DNA of 64,000 nucleotides from Liolophura sinensis (Eukaryota > Mollusca > Polyplacophora > Chitonida > Chitonidae), in the NCBI RefSeq assembly GCF_032854445.1, contig NC_088302.1:42570645-42634644 (forward strand), given 5' to 3'. The translations under genes and the position numbers were made by a program. The notes beneath the pieces were generated by a model that saw only the letters and a list, made by a program, of their open reading frames with translations, had not been told where the DNA came from and did no database searches. Positions 21,976 through 34,637 of this stretch are shown here, one piece after another (the first letter of the stretch is position 1; each line of letters starts with the position of its first letter).

Positions 21976-24077
21976 ATGAAGCTTACGCTGATAGCTGTTG
22001 CCCTAGTTTCCTTGCTACTCGTCCACGAGACAGAATCAGGTTGGATTCGTTTTAGGCGAATCGGAAGAGCCATTGCCCGTGCCTGGAAACCCGCTTGCTC
22101 ATTGGCATGTCCTAGAATCTGCACGAAAGGATTTTTATGCAAGTTTGGCTGTGGGGCTTTGTGTGGCAAGAGGAAGAGGGCGGTAAGATCCATACTCCTA
22201 CAACTGTAATAGGAAGAGCAGAATGGAGAGTAAAACTTATGCATCGAGGACAGTGTCATATACTTGGCATAATAAGACTTAAGCAGGATTAAGTTTTAAA
22301 AAAAATGCAGTGGGGTAAATAGTAATTTATTAGTCGTCAGTGATCAAGAATTGCTCAAAATTATCCGACTATTATTCTCACGACAGACACATCCTTACAT
22401 AGCATTAGCATCTCGTTATATTATTTATACATTTACTTATTTGATTGGTGTTTTATGCCGTATTCAAGAATATTTCACATATACGATGGCAGCCAGCATT
22501 ATGATGAGATCAAACCGCACAGAGCTCGGGGATAACCCACGATCATCGGCTCGTTGCTGAGAGAAAGTCCCACCTACGGCCAGACAGGAAGCCGCCATGA
22601 ACTAGACTTGAACTCACATGTACATATAGACGTACATGTAGACGGCTGCACTAAAATCTTGTACACATCAAACAACTCTACGTGTTTATACCACCCGTGT
22701 TGACAGGCTTTCAAACAGGGCGTCCACGTCACTCGGCTGCCAAGGAACTTTGACTTTTACGACCTGAACGATGATGACTTCGTCAGTCTTCAGGAAATTG
22801 CAACCACACTAGGCCACTCTGTGAACGAAGTTGATCTGATCGTCGCCTTCAACGCTACTGATACCAACCGTAAGTATTACAACTGTAGCGTATATACGTT
22901 TGATGGATTGGAATTCAATGGTGTTTTAAAAAAATTGGTGTCATTTCACGAAGGTATTTCCGAATGATTAATAGTGCCGCTTCACTTAAACGCCATACGG
23001 AAGACACAAGACAACACACCTTGCCCATGGAGTCAGATTACCTTGACATGGGATCAATCAGCTCTTGGCATATCCCTTCCCATTGAGTACCGGTGCTGAA
23101 GTACCAAATTTGCCGAGTTCAACGTTTTTGGTCTTGCTAGGCAAGGCGGACCCTTTACCACTTGACTGCCTTAGAGCCGTTGTGTTTAAGAATGTTTTAG
23201 AGATTCAGACTACTGTACAGTTCTTTCAACCTCAGCAATATTGTACCACACATGGGTATGTTTGTATTTTGAACCTTTCAGTTTCTACGCGGTGGCCTTA
23301 ATCCACTCTCTAGATGAGATTGAACTTTTGCTCGCTGCGTATTCATGGGTCATGAAGATAAGTTAAAAACATTATTAAAATTGTATACGAAGACAGCTTT
23401 GGAACTTTCCTTACATAACATTTCTCATTTTAACATTTGCAGAAGACGGCAAGCTGACTGAAGAGGAACTGTTATCATCAAAAGTGTTTGTGTTTGGTGA
23501 GTTGGTTATTTGACTGTGAGGTTAATATCAAACCCAGTTAATGTCAGCTTTATGTGAATCTTGCACGCTAAAATTTCTGTTACAGTTTAGGAAGGTGTTC
23601 TGGTGTTCATTTATAAAAGCTGTGTATGGTAGCTGAAGAGACATGGATATTTCAGCAAACATGCAAGATGCTTGCATATTTATGTTTGGGACATTTTCAA
23701 TCAACGCAAATAGTCCAGTAAGCATGACTGTGTTTGCATTATGTGTTAAAAACCGATCAACGAAACACTTGTGCTTAGTGTGTACACTCCATTTTGGGAT
23801 CAGTCCCCAAACTGGTGCGGCTAGAAAACACACTGGCTTTGGAGTTTCAGTGAAAACACATCACTACAGATGCGAATCTGCACATCTGTATCGTTTTATG
23901 CAGCATTTGAGGCTATTTCACTCGTGTTACAGTATATACTTTTACTTTAAATCCATCTTTTGATGTTTTGCAGCTGATGGCCCGGTTGAGCCCGACACCA
24001 CACTTCCCCCACTGACCACACTTCCCCTGACCACACTTCCCCCACTGACCACTAATGATACTGTCACTGAACCCTGA
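21976..24077 (+). CDS. Cysteine-rich antimicrobial-type peptide precursor with EF-hand pro-region, gene 2
   Basis: 175-aa precursor. Exons are 21976-22182, 22707-22869, 23443-23496 and 23974-24077, all GT-AG, with a TTTCAG acceptor directly before the ATG. It has the same domain order as gene 1: signal peptide (1-21), amphipathic helix starting GWIRFRRIGRAIARAW (two residues longer than in gene 1), six Cys at 41, 45, 49, 55, 59 and 63, KRKR at 65-68, EF loops DLNDDDFVSLQE and DTNQDGKLTEEE, and a tail with three TTLP-type units ending in an acidic stretch. Mature-region differences from gene 1 are dense (about 14 of 45 positions by eye) and mostly raise positive charge; the first EF exon differs at 9 of 54. 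The Cys spacing would suit a helical hairpin with nested disulfides; that, and membrane or antimicrobial action, are inference. Confidence 0.85.
22428..22620 (-). repeat. SINE family A in the first coding intron of gene 2
   Basis: Same insertion as in gene 1 (5966) and gene 3 (39530), recognisable by gattggtgttttatgccgta and the agccagcattatgatgagat block. Confidence 0.85.
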
Positions 24078-24233
24078 ATGACCGGACCTCGATATGGTCG
24101 ACCGCTCTATCCGACCACATGCTGATTTTGTTAGTTCTGTTCACATAGCATATATTATCTTTCCAATATTTCCAAACTGCTGTAATTTGACACCATTTTT
24201 ATTCGGTGTTTCACGGACAAATTAAAAAATTGG

Positions 24234-24239
24234 AATAAA
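24234..24239 (+). terminator. Polyadenylation signal of gene 2
   Basis: AATAAA about 155 nt after the stop codon in the conserved 3'UTR. The same motif is kept in unit 3 and unit 4, and reads AACAAA in unit 1. Confidence 0.6.
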
Positions 24240-27149
24240 AATATTTTCCTGTCTTTGTCTTTTTTGTGTGACTTCAAAGTTTTTAAGGCTTATCGATCAC
24301 ATAAATGTATGTCTTCATCAGGAAAGGTTGCTGAGACAGTCTCAAGTTAGAAGATCTTTAGAAGAAAAAGATTGATTCTGTCCGGAAAAAAATTTGAAGA
24401 TGTTTTAAAATTTTTAAGATGTTCAATTTGTGACTTGTATTATGGTAATGAATATCTGTATAGCTTGAGTTATATAAAAAATAAAGTCAGTGAAAGTGCT
24501 CACACAGGCCCTTTATGTTTTCTGTTTGTTCGTGCGACTAAGCTGCATTCCAGTCACATATGTACCGATGAATTAATCAAGGACTATGTAGTTAATGACG
24601 CCTTTTGGTTTTACCCACCTGTAAACAGATTTACTTGTAACTATGTTCCAGAAGTTATACCGAAGTTATAAAGAGGTGATTAGGTCAAAATTTATCAGCA
24701 CCAGTCCAGTCGAATTTTTACCATTATATTAGATTAGTTCAAATAAAAACCTTTCACAAAATATTGGAAATGTCTGTGCACGTGTTACCGTTCAGAATTG
24801 GTATTAGAGTTTCTCATATTTATAAAGCGGGTCGTATTATACATTGTGTAACTTTCTAAAACTTTAATATTATTTTAACACGATGAATATTACAGGTACG
24901 AGTCAAATATTTAAAGAGAAAATACAGTCTGCCACTATATATACATAGGAAAAATGATATAGGACACAGTTATCACAGAAAAGTATGTAAAAAATTCTGT
25001 ACAGTTTTAAAAGTCGAGAAGATGAAGTTCATGGCACTGACGGAAAATTCACAGTTCAGTAGCAATGTTGTAGAAGTCCCTAAGAACTTGGCCAATCAAT
25101 AGTGTTGAAAGCGTCACGTGATAACGGGCTATCACGTCAAAACACCTATCACCTCTCGACTTTTGGTTTCCTCTGGTGGACAGACAGATATCGGTGCAAT
25201 AAATTGGATTTTGCGGTTAGTTTAAGTGTTAAACTGATGCATTTGAACTACACAGTTATGAGTAAAGAACTGAGAACGGCTGTCTGTGTCGCAAGGTGTA
25301 CTTGTTGGCCAGATTACTGCAATAACTGGATGGGGTGAGCTGGCTTGGGAGAGTCATTGCTTGAAGAAATATATTGTGACTTCGCATTATTTTCCCTTAC
25401 CAAAGTCAAATTCATTACGAAAATATCGTCCCAAAATCTTAATAAAAGGATCTATTATCAGTCAGAAGGTCATGCTATGTTCGGTAAATTCCCTAAAGTC
25501 GGTAGAGCCAGCTAGGGCAAACGCTTACACCCATCCAGGATGAGGACGAGCAGGGCCGCTAAAACACGACGTTTGTATCCACTGGCATTACTATGACCGA
25601 GAGCCAAACTAAAAGAAACATCGGCGCTTTTAACAGAGCAGACCTAATACTCTTTAGTTGGGCTTCAGACGTTTTTGTTTGCATTTTCCCATTGCCATAT
25701 TGTTTAATACCAATGGTACGGGTGAGCTCCCAGGTTTTGTGACGTCACTATCGATGGCTATAACATGACAAAATGGCGTCACCAAGTGATTGTGGGTTTT
25801 TAACACACAGGTACTGACCATTGTTTGCTATTTATTTTGTTTATAAATGGTGTAGAGCTTTTAATATATTTTAGAAAATTTCTGAAATACTAATTTATTA
25901 ATTTAGCTTTAGTGGCTGACTTTATGTTGACTATAAAGAAAGATAATAATTTGAGCTATTCTTAGTAAATACAGGACATTTGGTTTGATATCTACATAGC
26001 CTCTTTAAATGAGATGCTTTGCTGTAAATGCTAATCATAAAATTTGCGGTTGTTGTTCTAGAAAGAAATTCTCGACAATCCCTCACTCTAACGAACAGCT
26101 TTACGTTGTGTACATATTAATGCACCGTGAATAAAATAAGGCGATTTACAAGGAAATATACGAAAAATTAATTTACGATGATGAGCGATATTTAGGTCAA
26201 AAAACTGGAATATACATTGCTGAGGGGCTCCTAGGTCATTGCGCCGCGCTGGCACGCCAATCACCTCGGCCACGCCCCCCCCCCCCCCCCCCCCCCCGAA
26301 TTACTAAAAGATGATAACTTGATGCTTGTTTACCATTTTAGGCAGGTACATGATTATTTGTTCTCATTCCATTTACAACATCTCCATGAATTTCAAGATT
26401 AAAAGACGTTAAGGACAACTGCAGAAATAACGATTAACAGAACAACTATAAACAACCGTATCTAAAAATACATCTGCACATTTAAAAAAATCTCCTTTCA
26501 TGTGATAAATTCTCATTCTACGAGATAAATTCAGTGCAATTTATCTACTAGGTGTATAAGTGTGAAATTATTTTTCTCCCTATTCTGCACTTTTTTTTAT
26601 CTCTTCATGTAATATCGCATGTGACTGAGCCTATAAATAATCCAATGTGATATTGCATCATCATGATACGATGAAAAAATAATTGTACTGCATATGGCGA
26701 ATTTAGTAAATGTAACTACATGTATGTAAATCAGTACAGATGGGTCTGTAAAAGTTTCATCATTCTTGGTGATGTGTTGTTCTTGGTTTTAATGATTATA
26801 CAGTGTAAGATGGGAGTCTCTTGTTTTAGCAGTTTAATGGTTTCTGTTATCAAGTATAAAATTGACCAATTATTGATGTCTCTTGTTCAAGCTCTTGTTG
26901 GTACGGTTTTGGCTTTGTGTCAACAGGTTTGTCGTGTTGTTGGAGCTGCGTGGGGCTTTCCCTGCCTCTACCCGGCTTCCACCACCTATGTAAATTATCC
27001 CCCCATTTCAGCGAAATAGCCGTCAGTTTGTCATACCAATCAAGTTAACAAACACTTGGAAAGTCTTCTAACGTAAAAGATGTTACATAATATACTAAAT
27101 GTCTTTATTTTGTACGAATAAAAGGCCTTTGAAGTGATCACCATTATCA
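24240..27149. other. Tail of unit 2, no gene supported
   Basis: AT-rich sequence shared with the other units. The 99-codon frame at 24372-24671 is identical in unit 3 but stopped in unit 1 and shifted in unit 4, so it is not called. At 26225-26297 a minus-strand SINE-A head remnant (ctcctaggtcattgcgccgcgctgg) ends in a poly-C run; unit 3 has the same remnant at 43262-43326. Confidence 0.5.
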
Positions 27150-27290
27150 AATAATGACAAATAAAATAAAGACAATGAGCATAATGACAACGAGAATAAT
27201 GTTAATAACAATAATGCCAATAGGGACAACGGCAATGAAAATAATGAGAATAACGACAATACGAATGAAGACAATGAGGACAATTGATCT
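27150..27290. repeat. Purine-rich AATGACAA-type simple repeat (unit 2)
   Basis: Counterpart of 10380-10505, slightly longer, with extra aataatg words. Confidence 0.7.
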
Positions 27291-27344
27291 TTTTGTGCTA
27301 AAACATGCATACATGTACAGAGTCTTTCAAGACGTCCCTGATCA

Positions 27345-27620
27345 CTTTAGTGGCGTAATGGACAGAGTGCCCGACTTGAAGTCGGGAATTTGGGGATCAA
27401 ATCCGAGTCGAGTCAAACCAAAGACTTTAGAAAATGGTACTTGTTGCGTTCTTGCTTGGTTGATCCGGTGTCTTTGGCATGATGCTTCAGTGGCGACATG
27501 GAATCGCACTGCCACAAGAAGGCAGTATATTTACACACACCTAATGACTCCTCGTCGTCATATGTCTGAAAATTTATTAAGTACGACGTTAAACCCTAAG
27601 CTTTCATTCCTTCATTCCAA
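27345..27620 (+). repeat. SINE family B, near full length (end of unit 2)
   Basis: Same insertion as 10555, with head tggcgtaatggacagagtgc, B-box-like GGGGATCAAATCC and 3' end aatttattaagtacgacg. Confidence 0.8.
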
Positions 27621-28649
27621 GGCTTCTCCCAAGATCTGCCTCCATTTAGAAACCTACAACACAGACCAGTGTCGCAGAAGTTACAAGTTCGTGAGTGTGG
27701 CGTAAATCACATATGCCCTATAAGCTGGTTTTGATTAATTATGACCTCACCCGAGGCATTGAGTTACTGGCGTCGAAACGGAGCCTATGCAGTTTAACAT
27801 TATGAATGAGAAAAGTGTTCTAGATTGATTTTCTTTGCAAGAATATAAACTTCTCAAACTAATGTGACGAAAACACATGGATAAACTCTTGAGTGTATAC
27901 TGAGTATTTCAAAAGAAATACATCATCTGTATAAGAACAACAACACGAAAATGGCGCAAAATAATCATAAGTAACTGTCGACTGCAGCTTACCTGAACGA
28001 ATCAGAGACAAGCGATCACCACTACCGAACATTCGACCTGCAGATTTATATGGACACAGAACTATGAGTCTTCCTACATGTCTTTTGCATGTCTAACATT
28101 TTATTGTTAACGAAAACGAAATATAAGAAGTTTCATGGGGTTATTTTTTGATAAAGGGATACGTTGTTGACGATTGATTACAATAAGAACAGACATATCT
28201 CAGTGACCGATTGTCACAGATTTCTGGTATAAAAATGTACTCAATGTTGGCTTAGAACTCATAGTTTATGAAACAGGTATATATTTTCCTGGAGTTTCTA
28301 TGGTCTTACCTTAATTAGAAGCTATTTAGATATTTATTTCCGACCCAACTGATTCACGTCACTTCGCCATGATATTCAGCATTTTTGATTGGAGGCTTTA
28401 GAATCTAGGATTTTATTAATTACGAAAAGTGTTCATGTGTTATATTGGTATGGTTAGAAAGATCAGATTTTATAGCATCTGTGTTCTTCAAATTAATATT
28501 TAATACAGCACTAGTTGATAGAAATTAGTGGGTTTTTCTTTATGTTGGCATGGGGAAAAATTACGCTATTTTAGCCATATTGGTTTCGGCATCATAGTAA
28601 ATTATCGATGGAGCGTAGTAAGAGGCGAACGCAGCACAATGCACGTCAA

Positions 28650-28707
28650 CCAATTAAAATGGAGGACTTTTGGTTAGCACCGCCTGCATTGTTTACACGC
28701 TATAAAA
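28650..28707 (+). promoter_or_regulatory. Promoter-like CCAAT plus TATA pair (spacer 2)
   Basis: CCAAT at 28650-28654 and TATAAAA at 28701-28707. The following ATG opens a 24-codon frame rich in Lys/Ala/Arg that ends in a stop. See the spacer-1 entry. Confidence 0.25.
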
Positions 28708-31013
28708 AGGCATCGATCATGGCGTGTGACAGATGGTCCTGGAGGTTTACCACAGTTAAGACAAGGGCAAAGGCAAAGGCAAGATCAAGGTAAAGGCAAG
28801 ATTAAGACAAGGCACAAAAGTATTCGATTCCACCTGAGAATCGCTCGATCTGGCGGGAGATTTGCTATCTTCAGTATATTACGCAAGGCGGATTTAGTGT
28901 TATACTGAAGGGACTGTGACTATATGAGTTAAAGAGTTACTCCTCTTACATTAAAACATACCTAAGGATTACGGTTAGGTAGAAATTCCGGCACATATAC
29001 CCGTCGAAATATTTTTAAATTGCTAAGGAATGTTCACCGTCTATAGCCGTGTCAACAAGCCTCGAAGAGTTATTCCCCCTGAAACTCTATGTCGCAAATG
29101 ACATTGCTGATTCTGAACGAATATTTGATGCTTTGACTGTATATATGTGAATAAATGGGCTTCACTGTTTAGTGTTTGAACTGACAAAACAAATCTTCGG
29201 ATCTTCTGTTAAGCTGTTCTTGCCGATTTACTGAAAGAAGTCGTAAAACTTTAGTTTTCCTCCAAGAGTTATCCCGTAACAATACAGACTAGGAATGCAT
29301 TTGGCGTATTAAAAAGAATAGCAGCATTGAATTAATGATTGGGGTATTGAGAGTAAATCCATATTTGTGTAGTGGTGTCTCCAAATACTTGAGGTAAATA
29401 TACTCTACTCATACGCTACCAAAATACCAAATCTGGTGATAAGCAGAGCAAAACCTGTAATCTTAACCTATAAAGATCATAAGACTGGGTTTTAAAGAAA
29501 TATCTGCTACAATACCCAAGTGTAGAGCTTGTGTTGCTACGTGTCACTGAGTAAAGTCAATTTTGGTAACGAGACTGAGTGATTTCACAGACAACTGAGT
29601 ATAAGCCACTTTCTAAAAGAAATGGACCATAGCATAGAAATTTAGTGTTTATGCAAGCTCACAATGCGCGCCATCATTCCCCCAAAGACAACATTCCATG
29701 TCACTCATTAGAACGAATCACACCAGAGCCACACAACAAAATCGCTGAGAATGCTGTCACCATGATTACGTAAATCCAAAGTTAGAAATACTCTGCACTA
29801 ATATATTTGAAATACACCATAAACTAGTATCCTGCAAAATGCAGATAAACTAGAAATATGGAGATGAAAATTTGGGTTATGCCAAACATAATAACTTCAA
29901 CAAGAAAAACATTTTATTCAAAACCATGATGCAAATTCAGGTCAAAGCATTCCAAACGTATTAGAACCTGTGGGAATGGACAAGCATTTGGCAAACTTTT
30001 GACATTTAATAACGGGTATAAAAACTGCATAAAAGCTCTGTGTAAACCTACATACAAGACATCATTAATTGTTCTGTTGTTTCATGGATAAATCTAGAAT
30101 ATCTAAACAAAAAAATGTTGATAGTTATTTTTAATGAGACTTGACTCACGTAATTTAAACCGGTGGAGATTATATTAGCTTAATGGAATATGGCCAGAGC
30201 CACACAAATTTTAGCTCGAAATTCAATCCAGGCAGGATTACTGATCGGTCGGAAAGCAGTCAAACAGTCAGTCAAATAACAACAATACTTTGCCTTAAAA
30301 CCAAGCAAAACACATGAATATTAACACAGCTAAAAGTTCGGCTGTGAATAATTATGTAAAATCGAGCAACCTGAAGTGTTTACAATATTCCAGCTCTGTG
30401 ATTAAAAACGCTACCAACACTTTGTCACTCTCACTTTGACATTTTGACTGCAAACGATGTCAAGATTTAAACAGTTTCTAAATCTTTCTCGAGTGTAAGT
30501 CATTGTAAGAGATTTAATGACATTCACAAGATCAGACTTTTTAATTGCACTATGTAGATCAGTTGGGATATGAGCGGAAATCAAGGACGAAAGGTGTTAC
30601 ACGGCATTTATGTCCCTAGTTGGAGGATTAAATGACTTGTGGTGTGATGACAATACAGCATTTTGAGTCACTCAAGACCAGTGACCTATAATGTAAGCAA
30701 CGCAATTAACATCACTTTTTCAACTAATTCTACCTAAGCCATGGTGCTAGTGGGAGGGTAACTGCTTCTTTTAACAATTTACATTGTTTCATTTTGAAAC
30801 AAAATCCTAACGCTTGTAAACTGACAAGAGGCTGTACTCACCGCTTATCATTATATCCCAGACAACATTGTTTTCACAAAGTGTGTTTGTGAAAGATGTG
30901 TTTTTGTAACTTTATTGAGAGTCCACACTGACTGGAAAACTGTGAACTACAAAGTGATGCTGAAGTTAAACCTCTTTACTGGAATCGTGATCTCGAAACC
31001 TCCTTTTCCCACT

Positions 31014-31190
31014 GTATTTATTTATATATTTGAATAGTGTTTTACATCGTACTAAAGAATATTCCACTTATAAGACGGCGACCAGCATTGTGGTGGATGG
31101 AAATCGGGAAGATGCGCAGTTTTCTGACAGACCTTCCCACGTACGGTCAGAGAGATAACCAGCGTGAGCTGGACACCCTAACAACTTCAG
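31014..31190 (-). repeat. SINE family A, diverged (spacer 2)
   Basis: Counterpart of the element at 14224, with the same truncation. Confidence 0.75.
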
Positions 31191-32780
31191 CCATGGGTGG
31201 CCCCTGCACCTCTATTTAAAGACAAATTTTTACAGCTGCAAACTATATGTGGAGCAAAAATTGGGCATGCCAAGTGAGTCAGGATAGACTCTTACGTTTA
31301 TTTTAGCCAATGCTTCCATCGGTAGACCCGTAAATGTACCTTAGCTAACTCACACCTTCCTGTCTCAGATCACACCGCCGTGACGTCACCCTCCATGCAT
31401 GGTAACTATGGTCAGTAGTACTGCTACTCTCTGGACGAGCGAAGTTTGGCGCTGCAGCTTCTGTCGTAAGTTTTAGTTAGCTCCTGAAAGCATGAAATTG
31501 TCAGGTTGCCGTCATCAACAACGAGATTACCGTTGTTTTTCAGGATTCTTTAAAACATTTCTCGTAAACCCACAGTGGAGTTAATAAGAACTGAATTCGA
31601 AACTGCGGTCTTATTTTTAGTGGATGAACCTGTACTGCGACGAGAACAAATGAATGAACCAGTGAGAGCCCCGCACATGTATGTGGTTGGAGCATAAAGA
31701 CAAACATCTGTTGAATTTTTTTTATCATTTTATGGAATATTCTGGTAAGACCTACAGTCATGCTCTATTGTTACTCACCTGCATACAATAGTGTGCAGAT
31801 GTCGCATTAGAACTAACTCGTGTCCATTGTAAAGGTGAAAAGTCTCCATTTCTGACAAAATTCCGTTTGAGGTACAACATTTCGTGTTCTAAGTCATTAT
31901 CAGTTAAAGATTCACAAATACAAAACCCGAGTCTATGGTACGTGAAATTTCCATTTCTTTTCCATGAGTCCATTCTCTAAATACACGATCATTCTATGTT
32001 TTTTAAATTTTTCTGTTCATTAATGGTATCGAATTAATTGACCTCCAACCTATCAAAAAAAAGGAGTTTTTGAATGAGACGTCAAATAACAATCAAATAA
32101 ATCAATCTACTTTATAAAAGCAAGTTGTTAGGGGCGTTGCCACACTGACGTGTAATAGGCGAGCTCTGAATTACCTCCCTTATACATGACAGCGATTACC
32201 TCCCTAACGAGAGTTTAGTTTTTGAGGCGTGAAACTACGAGAAGTGGGACCTCGCCTAAAAAAGCATGCAGTATGCAGTTATGTGACGACAGTGACAATT
32301 TTTTCTAGGCAACATTATGTACGAAAACCTGATATCAGTCTTTGAGAGATCTTAAATGAAGTTCATGTTTTTCAGCTGATGAGTTCGCCAAAGCTGTGCT
32401 GTATTTAATTACAGCCATATGGCCTTTTGAAATTACCTCCAATTGGATTAAAAATAGCGTTTATCCTGGGAATAGGTTTACAAAATTAAACTGTCTTACA
32501 GTCAGGTCTTCAAACAGCTTATGCCGTTTTAAGTACAAAACTTGCCAGTAGCCAATTTCTGAAGTCTCACCTGACCACAGCTTATACCTAAAATGTACCT
32601 TTGCCGAAATTAAGTACATTCCTGTCAGATCGTATTCGCGTGAAAAACTGTAAGACCTCGTCGTGTGCTATAAAGCAACCACCCAGAAGATGTGTATATA
32701 CTTACTGATTAATGATTTCCTCTACAGTCGATACGCTGGACTGAATCTGGTGCCTAGAAGAAGCCAAGTGACAAGGAGAG

Positions 32781-32879
32781 ATGTCAAAAAATACCTCCAT
32801 TATCGGCATGATCTTCGGCTCATGCGTTGTCGTTGTCGTTCACTACGTTATCGGCAAGGAGTGGACGACTGCACAATGA
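32781..32879 (+). CDS. Possible 32-aa membrane micro-ORF (spacer 2)
   Basis: Counterpart of 15997-16095 with V8I and K29T. The stop codon region (gactgcacaatga) is the empty target site of the spacer-1 SINE insertion. No function is assigned. Confidence 0.2.
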   Translation: MSKNTSIIGMIFGSCVVVVVHYVIGKEWTTAQ

Positions 32880-32924
32880 CAATGTCACGTTATGCTCGAA
32901 CCTGTATGTTGAATACAGCATGTG

Positions 32925-32946
32925 TATATATATATATATATATATA
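32925..32946. repeat. Short TA microsatellite (spacer 2)
   Basis: (TA)n of about 22 bp, far shorter than the counterpart at 16431-16576. Confidence 0.9.
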
Positions 32947-32959
32947 AAATCAAGTCCCG

Positions 32960-33660
32960 TTTATTACTCTTGCGAGACGAATTTGCACAATCGTACCTAA
33001 CAAAAAAACCCGGGAAATCAGATTTTCTGAATTAAGAACTTTTCTATTAATGAGGCATTATTAAAAAAAGTAATAGTCATCGGTTTTGACAAAGCAAACA
33101 AAATTCACATTTGAGTTTTAAGACCATAAAACCGACTTCCAAGACCGATACGATTTCATTTGTATTTCAACTTCTTTCCCATTATCCACAACAACCAACC
33201 ACTACTAGAATCAAACGATCGTCTCACTAAAACGTTTCATCAAATCAAAATTATAAACGGTAAGAGACAGGCTGCCAATCTTAAGAAACTTTTTAGAAAG
33301 GCTCGGTTTATTTCCAACTTAATAGAAACCAGTTATACAACTTCTAGGTGTGGAGACCCACGATGCAAATGCTGTGAAAATTTAATAACAAACGATAACG
33401 ATAATATGAACTGTAATTCTCAAAATCTACTCTATGACTTAACCTGCTCTAATTCTAGCAAATTCTTCATAGGCGTTACCGGTGAATCATTCATAACACG
33501 CTAAGTTTACAGATTTTACACAATGGGCCCAAGTTCCACGTAATGCCTTTCTTTAAATTATCAGTGAATAAAGCTCAAACCAGAGGAATCAAAGAAGATT
33601 ACTTTATTCATGAATTTAAATCTGAACTTAACAGAGAAAACATCCGGAGATAAACTCTCC
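32960..33660 (+). mobile_element. Penelope-like element remnant (spacer 2)
   Basis: Counterpart of 16600-17290. The frame at 33160-33504 carries NLKKLFRKARF, a Cys motif RCGDPRCKCCENLI (the RCG form is closer to the family's usual CGxPRCKxC) and the FIGVTGESFITR GIY-YIG start, followed by the same frameshift. Truncated and dead. Confidence 0.65.
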
Positions 33661-34189
33661 GCATGGATAATCCCATGGGCAAGTTCGAACTTTATAATAT
33701 TATATGTAATTTCCCCATGGTTTAATCCAACTGCATGTATACATAGCTGTCGCAAGATATGTTGAAATAAAAAAGTTCTAAAGAATCGCCATGATACACA
33801 GTAAAACTAGTCAGCTAAATCAACAAGTTGAGTTGGTCATGTTTCTTCTACAGTGTATATATATAGTGTGTATACATATATATACATATATACATTATAG
33901 ATTTAGATTTGCATTGTTCACTGTGGCCCAAATAAAACTGTAATAACAAAATAAAGTTCCGAGAACTTACTTTCCATTTTGTGATAAAATTGTCTAATGT
34001 GGACTTGGAAAGTTTCATATTTATTTCAAGTGCATCTATTGGACAAACGATCTGCTGGCCTATGTTAGAATGTTCAAGTCGTTGACCAGTGAGGTAGCCG
34101 CCTCGAATCCAACTTCCGCTTTATCGGTCATTGATTGGGGTTGGGACGTTTGTCAGGTATACTAGATTCTGCCTGGCTGCCGTCTAATG

Positions 34190-34360
34190 GTTAGAGGGTC
34201 CGCTTTGATACCGGGATATCCGGGATGAAAACCGGCTCGCGCCATACCAAAGACTTTAAAAATAGTAGGCCCTATTTGTGGCTGCCTTGTTCCATGCTCA
34301 GCACTGAGAGATTAGATTAAAAAAATAGGACAGATTGACCCGGTGTCAGTAAAATGTCAC
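34190..34360 (+). repeat. SINE family B, 3'-truncated (head of unit 3)
   Basis: Counterpart of 17815-17985 with the same truncation. Confidence 0.75.
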
Positions 34361-34637
34361 TTCTCACTTAGTCACAAAGAAAGCAAAACCAAGAAGACAA
34401 ATTGTGTTTAGTAAAAATCTTGTTAAAACTGAGCTGGATAAATCACGTATTTACAGGTTCCTGTAAATTAAAAGTAAAGTAAACGTAAAATAAAAAGAAA
34501 CATCCTTCAAAGGAAACGGACGCAGCTCGCTTCACAGTAAAAACATCAATGATCAATTTAAAACATACATTTCTTCAATTAAACAGTTTAAGTCTAATTT
34601 ATCTTGAAATGGTGGGCTTATACCAAATAGATTCCAA

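Larger units (their letters stand above)
17815..27620. repeat. Array unit 2 (segmental duplication)
   Basis: Second unit with the same order of parts as unit 1 and an intact peptide gene at 21976-24077. It is almost identical to unit 3 over most of its length. It lacks the minisatellite SINE-A seen in units 1 and 4 and has a SINE-A upstream of the gene (21076) that unit 3 shares. Confidence 0.9.
27621..34189. other. Spacer 2, near-copy of spacer 1
   Basis: Homologous to 10831-17814 throughout, with sparse substitutions and small indels. It lacks the SINE-A found at 16096 and has a much shorter TA tract. The same minor features recur: CCAAT/TATA block, SINE-A fragment, micro-ORF and Penelope-like remnant. 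Otherwise I recognise nothing. Confidence 0.7.

Noticed and set aside
23528-23963. Overlapping frames on both strands in the last intron of gene 2 (also 40630-41065)
   Set aside because: They lie within an intron of a well-supported gene, on opposite strands over the same bases, without motifs.
24372-24671. 99-codon frame behind gene 2, identical at 41474-41773
   Set aside because: Identity only reflects the recent duplication. The frame is stopped in unit 1 and shifted in unit 4.
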